A DNA stretch of 64,000 nt from Bradyrhizobium sp. 195 (GTDB lineage: Bacteria > Pseudomonadota > Alphaproteobacteria > Rhizobiales > Xanthobacteraceae): contig NZ_CP082161.1 in NCBI RefSeq assembly GCF_023101665.1, positions 2,852,001-2,916,000 on the forward strand, read 5' to 3'. The notes under the pieces were generated by a model. It made no database searches, was not told where the DNA came from, and saw only the letters and a program-made list of their open reading frames with translations. Each line of letters begins with the position of its first letter. Position 1 is the first letter of the stretch. The position numbers were made by a program, and so were the translations under genes. Of the stretch, positions 24,404 to 33,434 are shown one piece after another.

Positions 24404-25783
24404 ATGACGAAGAATCCTACTTGGATTTCAGACTGGCGCCCCGAAGATGAGGCGTTCTGGAATGCGACTGGCAAGACTATCGCGCGACGCAACCTGATCT
24501 GGTCGATCGTGGCCGAGCATATCGGCTTCTCGGTCTGGCTGATCTGGAGCATCGTCACCACCAAGCTGCCGCAGGCGGGCTTCCACTACACCACCGACCA
24601 GCTGTTCCAGCTCGTCGCGGTGCCCGGGCTGATCGGCGCGTTGATGCGCTTTCCCTATACGTTCGCCGTGACGACGTTCGGCGGCCGCAACTGGACCATC
24701 TTCAGTGCGGCGATCCTGTTCATTCCGACGTTGTCGCTTGCCTATTTCGTGAGCCAGCCCGACACGCCGTTCTGGCTGATGCTGCTGATCGCTTCGACCG
24801 CGGGTCTGGGCGGCGGCAACTTCGCCTCCAGCATGACCAACATCTCCTTCTTCTTCCCTGACCGGATGAAGGGATGGGCGCTCGGCCTGAACGCCGCCGG
24901 CGGCAATATCGGTGTCTCCAGCGTGCAGCTCCTGACCCCGATCCTGATGACGCTCGCCGTGTTCAACCTGTTCCAGGCAACGCCCGTCGACGGTATCTTC
25001 CTGCAGAATGCCGGCCTGATGTGGGTGCTGCCGATCGCGATCGCGGTGTTCGGTGCGGTGTTCTTCATGAACAATCTCACCACGGCGAAATCGTCGGTGA
25101 AGAATCAGCTCGCGATCGTCAAGCGCAAGCACACCTGGATCATGGCGTATCTCTATATCGGCACGTTCGGATCCTTCATCGGCTACTCCGCCGCGTTCCC
25201 GCTGCTGATCAAGACGCAGTTCCCGCAAGTCACGATTGCGATCGCGTTCCTGGGGCCGCTGGTCGGCTCGCTGTCGCGTCCGCTCGGCGGCTGGCTCGCC
25301 GACAGGATCGGCGGCTCGATCATTACCTTCTGGAATTTCATCGTGATGGCGGGCGCGACGGTCGGCGTGCTCTACTTCGTCGGGCAGAAGGATTTCATCG
25401 GCTTCCTGTCGATGTTCCTGATCCTGTTCGTGACGACGGGCATCGGCAACGGCTCGACCTATCGCATGATCCCCTCGATCTTCCGCGAGGAGAACCTGTT
25501 CAAGGTGCGCGGCAAGGGCGATGCGGCGCGCGCGGTGGCGCTCAAGACGGCGAGCATCGAGAGCGGTGCAGCGGTCGGCTTCATCGGAGCTATCGGCGCC
25601 GTCGGTGGCTATCTGATCCCGACCGGTTTCGGCAAGTCGATTGCCCTGACCGGCGGGCCGCAGCTCGCGCTCGTGATCTATCTCGCCTTCTACGCCACCT
25701 GCCTCGCACTGACCTGGTGGTTCTATCTGCGTCGCAGCCCGCAGGGCGAAGGCGCCTCAAGCCTTGCCGGAGCGCGAGTCTGA
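24404..25783 (+). CDS. narK: MFS nitrate/nitrite transporter
   Basis: A 459-residue major facilitator protein with 12 helices, NarK/NasA type. The nitrate signature regions are visible: GLGGGNFASSMTNISFFFPDRMKGWALGLNAAGGNIG-like in helix 5 (two parts) and TGIGNGSTYRMIPSIF in helix 11. It imports nitrate and/or exports nitrite. It is the first gene of the narK-haemoglobin-flavoprotein-nasC operon. A 10-bp hairpin follows, so expression of the downstream genes may be attenuated. Confidence 0.93.
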   Translation: MTKNPTWISDWRPEDEAFWNATGKTIARRNLIWSIVAEHIGFSVWLIWSIVTTKLPQAGFHYTTDQLFQLVAVPGLIGALMRFPYTFAVTTFGGRNWTIFSAAILFIPTLSLAYFVSQPDTPFWLMLLIASTAGLGGGNFASSMTNISFFFPDRMKGWALGLNAAGGNIGVSSVQLLTPILMTLAVFNLFQATPVDGIFLQNAGLMWVLPIAIAVFGAVFFMNNLTTAKSSVKNQLAIVKRKHTWIMAYLYIGTFGSFIGYSAAFPLLIKTQFPQVTIAIAFLGPLVGSLSRPLGGWLADRIGGSIITFWNFIVMAGATVGVLYFVGQKDFIGFLSMFLILFVTTGIGNGSTYRMIPSIFREENLFKVRGKGDAARAVALKTASIESGAAVGFIGAIGAVGGYLIPTGFGKSIALTGGPQLALVIYLAFYATCLALTWWFYLRRSPQGEGASSLAGARV

Positions 25784-25801
25784 TACTTGGTATGAATCTC
25801 G

Positions 25802-25825
25802 CTTCTCCCCGTACGCGGGGAGAAG
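25802..25825 (+). other. Intercistronic hairpin between narK and the haemoglobin gene
   Basis: CTTCTCCCCG-TACG-CGGGGAGAAG, a perfect 10-bp stem 18 bp after the narK stop. No T-run follows, so partial termination or mRNA stabilisation is more likely than full termination. Confidence 0.6.
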
Positions 25826-25905
25826 ACTCTCTGATGACGTTTGACCCATGAACCTTGTTCGCAACGGCGCGCACCAAGGCAAACCGAAACAGACAGGATA
25901 ACATC

Positions 25906-26334
25906 ATGACGTCCGAACAGATCACCCTCGTCCAGCAGAGCTTTGCCAAGGTCGCACCGATATCGGAGCAGGCCGCGGTGCTGTTCTACAATCGTCTGTT
26001 CGAGTTGGCGCCGTCCGTGCGCGCAATGTTTCCCGAGGACATGACCGAGCAGCGGAAGAAGCTGATGGGCATGCTCGCCGCCGTCGTCGGTGGCCTGTCG
26101 AACCTCGACTCGATTCTTCCGGCGGCCTCTACGCTCGCCAAGCGCCACGTCGCCTATGGTGCCAAGGCCGAGCACTATCCCGTGGTCGGCGCGGCCCTGC
26201 TTTGGACGCTGGAGAAGGGGCTCGGTGAAGACTGGACGCCTGAACTCGCGAGGGCGTGGACAGACGTCTATGGCGTGCTGTCCGGCTACATGATGTCCGA
26301 GGCCTACGGCGCGCAAGCGCAGGCCGCTGAATAG
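25906..26334 (+). CDS. bjgb: Single-domain bacterial haemoglobin (Bjgb-like)
   Basis: A 142-residue globin of the flavohaemoglobin/Vitreoscilla type without a reductase domain. Tyr28 in VLFYNRLFEL is the B10 tyrosine, Gln49 is the likely E7 residue and His81 in AKRHVAYGAK is the proximal haem ligand. The start at 25906 gives the usual N-terminus (MTSEQITLVQQSF). In Bradyrhizobium the homologous haemoglobin is linked to nitrate assimilation and nitric oxide detoxification. It precedes the flavoprotein gene by 10 bp; that flavoprotein is the likely electron source. Confidence 0.92.
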   Translation: MTSEQITLVQQSFAKVAPISEQAAVLFYNRLFELAPSVRAMFPEDMTEQRKKLMGMLAAVVGGLSNLDSILPAASTLAKRHVAYGAKAEHYPVVGAALLWTLEKGLGEDWTPELARAWTDVYGVLSGYMMSEAYGAQAQAAE

Positions 26335-26344
26335 GAGATGCCTC

Positions 26345-27562
26345 GTGAGTGAACCGCTGGTCATCGTCGGTAACGGTATGGCGGCCGCGCGTCTGGTCGA
26401 CGAGCTCGCCAAGACCGCACTCGGCCGCTACGCGGTCGCCGTGATCGGTGAGGAACCGCGGCTCGCTTACAACCGCGTGCTGCTCTCATCCGTGCTGGCC
26501 GGCGAGACCGGCTCGCACGAGATCGAGCTCCGGCCGGCCGATTGGTGGCGCCATCGCGGCGTCACGGTGCGCTACGGCTATCGCGTCACCGAAATCGATG
26601 TCGGCCGCCGCGAGCTGAAGATCGAAGGCGAAGAGAGCATGGAATATTCCAAGCTCGTGCTCGCCACGGGGTCGACGCCGCTGCGGCTGAACGTGCCCGG
26701 CGCCGATCTCGTCGGCGTGCACACCTTTCGCGACACCCGCGATGTCGACCTGTTGCTGACGCTGGCTGCAGCGAAGAAGCGCGTCGTCGTCGTCGGCGGC
26801 GGGCTGCTCGGACTTGAAGCAGCCTACGGCCTCGCCAAGGCCGGCGCGCCGGTGACGCTGCTGCACCTCATGGACCGGCTGATGGAGCGTCAGCTCGATG
26901 GGTCGGCCGCCGATCTGCTCAAGACGCTGGTCGAGCGCAAAGGCATCCGCATCCTGCTCAACGCCTCGACCGCACGCATCCATGGCGATGGTCATGTCGA
27001 AGCCGTCGAGCTTGCCGACGGCAGCCGCATCGAGGCCGACGCCGTGATCTTCGCGGCGGGCATCAAGCCGAGCGCGGCGCTGGCGAAAGAGGCGGGGATC
27101 GCGGTCAATCGCGGCATCGTCGTCAACGACGTCATGCAGACGTCCTCGCCCGACATCTTCGCACTCGGCGAATGCGCCGAGCATCGCGGCACCTGCTATG
27201 GCCTGGTCGAGCCCGCCTATGAGCAGGCGCGGATGCTGGCGCGGCATCTCGCCGGACGTCCTGCTTCCTATCAGGGCAGCGTGGTCTCGACCAATCTGAA
27301 GGTCTCCGGCGTCAGCGTGTTCTCGGCGGGCGACTTCATGGGCGGGGAGGGCAGCGAGAGCCTCGTGCTGACCGATCGCAGGCGCGGCACCTACAAGAAG
27401 CTCGTGATCGCCGACGGACGGCTCACCGGCGCCGTGCTGATCGGCGATACCGCCGATGCGCTCTGGTACCTCGAGCTGATCCGCAATCGCGACAAGGTGG
27501 CGGCCATCCGCACCGACATGATGTTCGGCCGCGCGCTCGCGCTTCCTTCGAAAGCAGCCTGA
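26345..27562 (+). CDS. flp: FAD-dependent NAD(P)H oxidoreductase (Flp) of the nitrate operon
   Basis: A 405-residue flavoprotein of the NirB N-terminal/rubredoxin-reductase type. FAD-binding VIVGNGMAAARLVDEL at the N-terminus, NAD-binding VVVVGGGLLGLEAAYGLAKAG-like at about 140-160 and the second FAD motif around DIFALGECAEHRG are visible. The start is GTG 26345, 10 bp after the haemoglobin stop. It overlaps no gene but nearly touches nasC (1 bp apart). By context it supplies electrons to NasC and possibly to the haemoglobin; it lacks the iron-sulfur and sirohaem parts of nitrite reductase. Confidence 0.9.
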   Translation: MSEPLVIVGNGMAAARLVDELAKTALGRYAVAVIGEEPRLAYNRVLLSSVLAGETGSHEIELRPADWWRHRGVTVRYGYRVTEIDVGRRELKIEGEESMEYSKLVLATGSTPLRLNVPGADLVGVHTFRDTRDVDLLLTLAAAKKRVVVVGGGLLGLEAAYGLAKAGAPVTLLHLMDRLMERQLDGSAADLLKTLVERKGIRILLNASTARIHGDGHVEAVELADGSRIEADAVIFAAGIKPSAALAKEAGIAVNRGIVVNDVMQTSSPDIFALGECAEHRGTCYGLVEPAYEQARMLARHLAGRPASYQGSVVSTNLKVSGVSVFSAGDFMGGEGSESLVLTDRRRGTYKKLVIADGRLTGAVLIGDTADALWYLELIRNRDKVAAIRTDMMFGRALALPSKAA

Positions 27563-27563
27563 T

Positions 27564-30266
27564 ATGACGGCGATCGACCCCACGCTTCGTGCCACCAAGA
27601 CGACCTGTCCCTATTGCGGCGTCGGCTGCGGTGTGTTGGCGACGCCCGACGGCAAGGGTGGCGCGGCGATCGCCGGTGACCCTGATCATCCCGCCAATTT
27701 CGGCCGGCTGTGCTCCAAGGGCTCCGCGCTCGGTGAGACCGTCGGGCTGGAAGGCCGTCTGCTCTACCCGATGATCCGTTGCAAGGGCGTGCTGGAGCGC
27801 GTGGCCTGGAGCGATGCGCTCGACCACGTCGCCCATCGCATGCAGCACATCGTGGCCCGCGACGGCGCCGACGCGGTCGCGTTCTATCTCTCCGGCCAGC
27901 TGCTGACCGAGGACTATTACGTCGCCAACAAGCTGATGAAGGGCTTTGTCGGCACGGCGAATGTCGATACCAATTCGCGGCTCTGCATGTCGTCATCGGT
28001 CGCCGGCCATCGCCGCGCCTTCGGCGCCGACACGGTGCCCGGCTGCTACGAGGATCTCGATCAGGCCGATTTGCTCGTCTTCGTCGGCTCGAACGCGGCT
28101 TGGTGCCATCCGGTGCTGTTCCAGCGCATGCTGAAGAACCGTGGGGAGCGCGGCGCGCGCATGATCGTGATCGATCCGCGCCGCACGGACACCGCTGATG
28201 ACGTCGATCTGTTCCTGGGGCTCAAGCCCGGCACGGATACCGCGCTGTTTTCCGGCCTGTTCGTCCATCTCGCCGACGATGGTGCGTTGGACCGGGATTA
28301 TATCGCGAACAACACGTCCGGTTTTGATGACGCGCTGGCGCGCGCGCGCAACATCGCCGGCAGCGTCACCGCGACCGCGCTCGCCACGGGCCTCTCCGAG
28401 CAGGATGTCGCCACCTTCTTCAAGATGTTCCGGGACACTGAGCGCGTCGTCACCCTCTACTCGCAGGGCGTCAACCAGTCGGCTCAGGGCACCGACAAGG
28501 TCAACGCGATCCTGAATTGCCATCTCGCCACCGGGCGCATCGGCAAGCCGGGCGCCTCGCCGTTCTCGCTCACCGGTCAGCCCAACGCGATGGGCGGGCG
28601 CGAGGTCGGCGGCCTCGCCAATATGCTGGCAGCCCACATGGGCTTCACGCCGCCCGACATCGATCGCGTCAGGCGGTTCTGGAAGGCGCCGCACATCGCC
28701 ACCCATGAAGGGTTGAAGGCGGTGCAGCTGTTCGAGGCCATCAACCGCGGCGAGGTCAAGGCGCTCTGGGTGATGGGCACCAACCCGGCGGTGTCGCTGC
28801 CCGATGCCGATTTCGTGCGCGAAGCGCTGAAGAAACTCGAACTGTTCGTGGTCTCCGAGAACGTGCTCTCCAACGACACGGTCGAGGCCGGACCGCATGT
28901 GCTGCTGCCGGCTCTCGCCTGGGGCGAGAAGTCGGGCACGGTGACCAATTCTGAGCGCCGCATCTCGCGCCAGCGTTCGTTCCTGCCGGCGCCGGGCGAG
29001 GCCCGCCCCGATTGGTGGATCCTGAGCGAGACCGCCAAACGTCTCGGCTTCGGCGACAGCTTCAATTACAAATCCGCCGCCGATATCTTTCGTGAGCACG
29101 CCGCGCTCTCGGCCTTCGAGAACGAGGGCAGTCGCGATTTCGACATCGGCGCGCTGACCGAGTTGTCGGACGAAGGCTTCGATGCCTTGAAGCCAGTGCA
29201 GTGGCCGGTGCGCGAAGGCGAGGCGCCCGGCGAGCGTTTCTTTGCGAAGGGCGGCTTCTTCACCAATGACGGCAAGGGACGCTTCGTCGCCCCGGAGGTG
29301 CCGTCGCTGCGCAGCGAGACCGGTGCCTCGCGTCCACTCAGACTCAACACCGGACGCATCCGCGACCAGTGGCACACCATGACGCGCACCGGCCTCAGCC
29401 AGCGGCTGGGCGCGCACCTGCCCGAGCCCTTCGTCGAGATTCACCCCGATGACGCCAGCAAATACGGCATCGTCCACGACGGCTACGCCCGCATCACGAC
29501 CGATTACGGCCATTGCATCCTGAAGGCCCTGGTCAGCGACCGCCAGCAGCGCGGCGCGCTTTTCGTCCCGATCCACTGGAGCGCGATGAATAGCTCTCAT
29601 GGCCGCGTCGGGTCGCTGGTGCAGTCGTTCACTGATCCGTTCTCGGGCCAGCCCGAGTCCAAGGCGACGCCGGCTGCGATTGCACCTTACGAATACGTCT
29701 TCCGCGGTTTCGCACTGTCGCGCAGGCAGCTCGATCTGCCGCCGAACCTATTGTGGGCTCGCGTCACGGTGGCGGGGGGCTTCGGTTATCTGTTCGCCGA
29801 CAACGCCGATCTGTCGCGCTGGCCGGCCTGGCTCGGCGGCGTCGCCGGCGAGGACGTCGCCGAATATCGCGATTTCGGCGGCGGCATCTATCGCGCGGCT
29901 TCGTTTGCCGGCGATCGCATCGAGGCCTGCCTGTTCGTCGGCCCCGGGCACGACGCCGGCGATTGGGAGGTGGTCAGAAGTGCCTTTGCGGCCGATCACG
30001 TCACCGACGATCAGCGCCGCTTGCTGCTGTCGGGCAAGTCGACCGAGGGGACAGCCTCGACCGGGCCGATCGTCTGCGCCTGCTTCGGCGTCGGCCGCGG
30101 CACCATCTGCGACAGCATCGCCGCTGGCGCGCGCACGGCGGCCGAGATCGGCGCCAAGCTCAAGGCCGGCACCAATTGCGGCTCCTGCATCCCCGAGCTG
30201 AAGCGGCTGATTGCGACGACGGAAGTACCGGTGAAGCAGGCGAAAGTCGCGAGCGCGGTGGGGTAG
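27564..30266 (+). CDS. nasC: Assimilatory nitrate reductase catalytic subunit
   Basis: A 900-residue molybdenum bis-MGD enzyme that reduces nitrate to nitrite in the cytoplasm. N-terminal [4Fe-4S] ligands are Cys15, 18, 22 and 50 (TCPYCGVGCGV, RLCSKG). Cys141 in NSRLCMSSS is the expected Mo ligand. The C-terminus after about 830 carries a BFD-like [2Fe-2S] domain, CACFGVGRGTI and TNCGSCIPELK, typical of NasA/NasC-type reductases that receive electrons from a flavoprotein. It is the last gene of the operon. No nitrite reductase gene lies in the window. Confidence 0.94.
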   Translation: MTAIDPTLRATKTTCPYCGVGCGVLATPDGKGGAAIAGDPDHPANFGRLCSKGSALGETVGLEGRLLYPMIRCKGVLERVAWSDALDHVAHRMQHIVARDGADAVAFYLSGQLLTEDYYVANKLMKGFVGTANVDTNSRLCMSSSVAGHRRAFGADTVPGCYEDLDQADLLVFVGSNAAWCHPVLFQRMLKNRGERGARMIVIDPRRTDTADDVDLFLGLKPGTDTALFSGLFVHLADDGALDRDYIANNTSGFDDALARARNIAGSVTATALATGLSEQDVATFFKMFRDTERVVTLYSQGVNQSAQGTDKVNAILNCHLATGRIGKPGASPFSLTGQPNAMGGREVGGLANMLAAHMGFTPPDIDRVRRFWKAPHIATHEGLKAVQLFEAINRGEVKALWVMGTNPAVSLPDADFVREALKKLELFVVSENVLSNDTVEAGPHVLLPALAWGEKSGTVTNSERRISRQRSFLPAPGEARPDWWILSETAKRLGFGDSFNYKSAADIFREHAALSAFENEGSRDFDIGALTELSDEGFDALKPVQWPVREGEAPGERFFAKGGFFTNDGKGRFVAPEVPSLRSETGASRPLRLNTGRIRDQWHTMTRTGLSQRLGAHLPEPFVEIHPDDASKYGIVHDGYARITTDYGHCILKALVSDRQQRGALFVPIHWSAMNSSHGRVGSLVQSFTDPFSGQPESKATPAAIAPYEYVFRGFALSRRQLDLPPNLLWARVTVAGGFGYLFADNADLSRWPAWLGGVAGEDVAEYRDFGGGIYRAASFAGDRIEACLFVGPGHDAGDWEVVRSAFAADHVTDDQRRLLLSGKSTEGTASTGPIVCACFGVGRGTICDSIAAGARTAAEIGAKLKAGTNCGSCIPELKRLIATTEVPVKQAKVASAVG

Positions 30267-30300
30267 GCGCGACGTTCTCGGTCGCCGCCGTATACTCCGC

Positions 30301-30402
30301 CGTCATCGCCCGGCTCGACCGGGCGATCCAGTACGCCGAGACGGCTGTGATTGAACCGAGAGGCCGCGGCGTACTGGATTCCCCGCCTTCGCGGGGAATG
30401 AC
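30301..30402. repeat. Interspersed palindromic repeat, GTCATCGCCCG...GGGGAATGAC type
   Basis: Imperfect inverted repeat with internal small stems (CGCCCGGCTCGACCGGGCG) and paired GATCCAGTAC/GTACTGGATT arms. A second copy lies at 59579-59678. It sits 35 bp after the nasC stop and may double as its 3' end. Confidence 0.8.
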
Positions 30403-30497
30403 AGTGAGTGTCAGGCGCCATGCCCGCCGCCAATCGACGCGCCCTCGATTGTGCCCTATGCTGCCGCGCATCCCGCCAGCCAACAACCACAACAACA

Positions 30498-31397
30498 ATG
30501 ATGTACCTGGAAACGCCGCCGCGCCTGATTGAGACCAGGCTCTTCTCCGCGATGCCCGACAAGTTCCGCCGCAAGGGCGTGCGGACGGATTGGGCCGAGG
30601 CCAACCGGCCGGGCATCGCCACAGACAGCTTCATCGAGGGGCCGTCCTTCGACAAGGACAGCCATCTCTACATCGTCGATATTCCCTTCGGCCGCATCTT
30701 CCGCATCGCGCCCGATGGCGAGTGGTCGCTCGTACTCGAATACGAGGGCTGGCCGAACGGGCTGAAGATCGCATCCGACGGCCGCGTTCTGGTCGCCGAC
30801 TACATGCATGGCATCATGGAGCTCGATGCCAAGGCCAGCCGCGTCAAGCCGGTCCTGACCGCGCGCAATTCGGAATCGTTTCGCGGCTGCAACGATCTGC
30901 ATCTCGCCTCCAACGGCGACATCTATTTCACCGATCAAGGCCAGACCGGGTTGCACGATCCGAGTGGCCGGGTCTATCGGCTGGCATCGAATGGCCGGCT
31001 CGACTGCCTCATCGACACCGGTATCAGTCCGAACGGCCTCGTGCTCGACCCGACCGAGACCGTCCTGTTCGTCGCCATGACGCGCGACAATGCGGTGTGG
31101 CGGCTACCGTTCATGAAGGATGGCAGCGTGTCGAAGGTCGGGCGCTTCTGCTCGCTGTTCGGCACCAGCGGCCCTGATGGCATGACCATGGATGCCAAAG
31201 GCCGCCTGTTCGTCGGCCACGCCTCGCTCGGCCACGTCTTCGTGTTCGCCCCAAACGGTGAACTGATCGCGCGGATCAGGTCATGCGCAGGGCCGAACTG
31301 CACCAATGTCGCGATCGGTGGCGCGAGCAAGGATCGCCTCTATATCACGGAGTCGTCGACCGGCAGCGTGCTGGTCGCGGATATCAGCGGACTGTGA
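30498..31397 (+). CDS. SMP-30/gluconolactonase family protein
   Basis: A 299-residue six-bladed beta-propeller protein of the SMP-30/gluconolactonase/LRE family, which hydrolyse sugar lactones with one divalent metal. Propeller repeats with DIPFGRIFRI, NGLKIASDGRVLVADY, GCNDLHLASNGDIYFTD and GPDGMTMDAKGRLFV are visible; Glu in FIEGPSF, Asn in GCNDLH and Asp in GPDGM are candidate metal ligands. The start is one of two adjacent ATGs (30498/30501), with no strong ribosome-binding site. It precedes an aldo/keto reductase by 8 bp, so the two are probably one transcript. Confidence 0.85.
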   Translation: MMYLETPPRLIETRLFSAMPDKFRRKGVRTDWAEANRPGIATDSFIEGPSFDKDSHLYIVDIPFGRIFRIAPDGEWSLVLEYEGWPNGLKIASDGRVLVADYMHGIMELDAKASRVKPVLTARNSESFRGCNDLHLASNGDIYFTDQGQTGLHDPSGRVYRLASNGRLDCLIDTGISPNGLVLDPTETVLFVAMTRDNAVWRLPFMKDGSVSKVGRFCSLFGTSGPDGMTMDAKGRLFVGHASLGHVFVFAPNGELIARIRSCAGPNCTNVAIGGASKDRLYITESSTGSVLVADISGL

Positions 31398-31405
31398 GCT
31401 CCAAC

Positions 31406-32245
31406 ATGAACACAAATCCCTTCGGCAAGGCCGGTGCCAACGTCTCCGTTATCGGGCAGGGCACTTGGTATCTCGACCACGGCGACCGCAAGCGCGCGAT
31501 GGCCGCGCTTCAGCGGGGGCTCGATCTCGGCATGACGCACATCGATACCGCCGAGATGTATGGCGATGCGGAGCTCGTCATTGCCGATGCCATCGCTGGC
31601 CGACGCGAAGAGGTGTTCCTCGTCTCCAAGGTGTTGCCGAGCAATGCCTCGCGCCGCGGAACCATCACCGCCTGCGAGCGCTCGCTGAAGCGGCTGAAGA
31701 CCGACCGTCTCGATTGCTATCTCCTGCACTGGCGCGGTTCCTATCCGCTGGAAGACACGGTCGCTGCGTTCGAAGACCTGATGACATCAGGCAAGATCAA
31801 ATCCTGGGGCGTTTCCAATTTCGACGCCGACGATCTCGACGAGATTTTCGAGGTCGCGGGTGAGGGCCGCATCGCCTGTAATCAGGTGCTCTATCATCTG
31901 AAGGAGCGCGCGATCGAGCACGCGGTGATCCCTTGGTGCGAGAAGCATGGCGTCGCCGTGGTCGCCTATTCGCCGTTTGGTCATGACGATTTCCCGGATG
32001 CGCGCAGCAAAGGCGGCGCCGTGCTGGCGAAGATTGCGGAGGCGCGTCGTGCGACGCCGCGCCAGGTCGCGCTGAGCTTCCTCACCCGTGCGACTACGGT
32101 GTTCGCGATCCCGAAAGCGTCGTCGGCGGAACATGCCGCCGAGAACGCGGCGGCCGGCGATCTCGTGCTGACGAAAGAGGAGATTTCTGCGCTAGATGAG
32201 GCGTTTCCGCGCGGGCCGAAGCCGCGCAGCCTGCCCATGCTGTAA
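31406..32245 (+). CDS. Aldo/keto reductase
   Basis: A 279-residue NAD(P)H-dependent aldo/keto reductase with the TIM-barrel signature. The catalytic tetrad can be placed: Asp and Tyr in HIDTAEMYG, Lys in LVSKVLP and His in YLLHWRG. The cofactor end has IPKASSAEHAAEN. Start ATG 31406 is 8 bp after the SMP-30 gene. It could reduce the aldehyde related to the lactone handled by its neighbour; that is inference from proximity. Confidence 0.88.
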   Translation: MNTNPFGKAGANVSVIGQGTWYLDHGDRKRAMAALQRGLDLGMTHIDTAEMYGDAELVIADAIAGRREEVFLVSKVLPSNASRRGTITACERSLKRLKTDRLDCYLLHWRGSYPLEDTVAAFEDLMTSGKIKSWGVSNFDADDLDEIFEVAGEGRIACNQVLYHLKERAIEHAVIPWCEKHGVAVVAYSPFGHDDFPDARSKGGAVLAKIAEARRATPRQVALSFLTRATTVFAIPKASSAEHAAENAAAGDLVLTKEEISALDEAFPRGPKPRSLPML

Positions 32246-32432
32246 TGCACAAACGCCTATTATTAATGGAGCATTGACGCGCGCGGCGGCTCGCGCATAT
32301 CGGCATCCTGTTTTCGGAAGTTGTGAACGCGGCGCATTTGTCGTTTTTTACAAGTGTTCTCGATTCGCAATTTCCCGGGTTCCAGCCGTGACACCGCCCC
32401 CCGCTGCAGCCGCAAGGCTCGACAGTATTCCC

Positions 32433-33374
32433 ATGCCTGTGCCGGAGAAGAAGCAGGAAGTTCGCCGTGCGCCTGCGCGCGTCGATCATCCCTTCAAGGG
32501 CATCGCGCTTGTGCTGTTGTCGACGGTGTTTCTCGGAACCTCAGACGTCACCGCAAAATATCTCTCGACCAGCCTGCCGTCGATCGAGATCACCTGGATC
32601 CGCTTCGTCACCTTCGCGCTGATGTTCACGCCGGTGATGCTGCCGGGCTCGCCGCTGCATGCGATGCGCACCGAGCGTCTCGGCCTGCAATTGATGCGCG
32701 GCGCCGCGCTGCTCGGCTCCTCGTTGTTCTTCATCACCGGCCTGCGTTTCCTCCCCATTGCGGAAGCCTCGGCCACCGGCTTCGTCTCGCCGCTGTTCGT
32801 CACCGCGCTGTCGATCATCTTCCTGAGCGAGAAGGTGGGCATGCGCCGCTGGATCGCGACGGCGATCGGCCTGACGGGCGTGCTGATCATCCTGCGGCCG
32901 GGCTCGAGCGCGTTTCATGCCGCCGCGTTCTTCCCGATCATCTCGGCGTTCTGCTGGGCTGCCGCGCTGATCCTGACGCGCATGATGAGCGGTCGTGAGG
33001 CCGTGCTCACCACCATGGCCTATTCCGCGCTGACGGGCGTTGCGATCCTCTCGCTGATGGTGCCGTTCGTCTGGGTCACACCGAGCTGGACCGCGATCGG
33101 GCTCGGCATCGTGATCGGCGTCGCTTCCACCGTCGGCCAGTGGATCATCGTGCTGGCCTATCGCTACGGCGATGCCTCGGTACTGGCGCCGTTCTCCTAC
33201 ACGCAACTGCTCTGGGTCAGCATTTTGGGTTTCTTCATCTTCGGTGAGGTGCCTGATCTCTGGACCATCGTCGGCGCCGCCTTCATCGTCGCCAGCGGCC
33301 TCTACATCGCCCATCGCGAGCGGGTCCGTAGGGCCCAGTTGCTGGTGCTGGAAGAGCGTTCTCCGAACCCCTGA
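32433..33374 (+). CDS. EamA/DMT-superfamily transporter
   Basis: About 313 residues with 10 helices and two EamA repeats (LVLLSTVFLGTSDVTAKYLS in the first, WAAALILTRMMSGREAVLTT and SFTYTQLLWVSILGFFIFGEVPDL-like in the second). It exports or imports small metabolites across the inner membrane; the substrate is unknown. The start at 32433 (MPVPEKKQEVRR) is tentative; GTG 32388 would add 15 residues. The frame stays open further upstream into the aldo/keto reductase gene, but that part is not protein-like. Confidence 0.83.
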   Translation: MPVPEKKQEVRRAPARVDHPFKGIALVLLSTVFLGTSDVTAKYLSTSLPSIEITWIRFVTFALMFTPVMLPGSPLHAMRTERLGLQLMRGAALLGSSLFFITGLRFLPIAEASATGFVSPLFVTALSIIFLSEKVGMRRWIATAIGLTGVLIILRPGSSAFHAAAFFPIISAFCWAAALILTRMMSGREAVLTTMAYSALTGVAILSLMVPFVWVTPSWTAIGLGIVIGVASTVGQWIIVLAYRYGDASVLAPFSYTQLLWVSILGFFIFGEVPDLWTIVGAAFIVASGLYIAHRERVRRAQLLVLEERSPNP

Positions 33375-33434
33375 CGCAAGTCCGCGCGTTCCGCTTTGTG
33401 CTATCAACGGTTCCAACGATAGGGGAGGAGCCGG

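Noticed and set aside
27993..29600. 535-residue minus-strand open frame opposite nasC
   Set aside because: Shadow of the nitrate reductase gene; no protein-like motifs.
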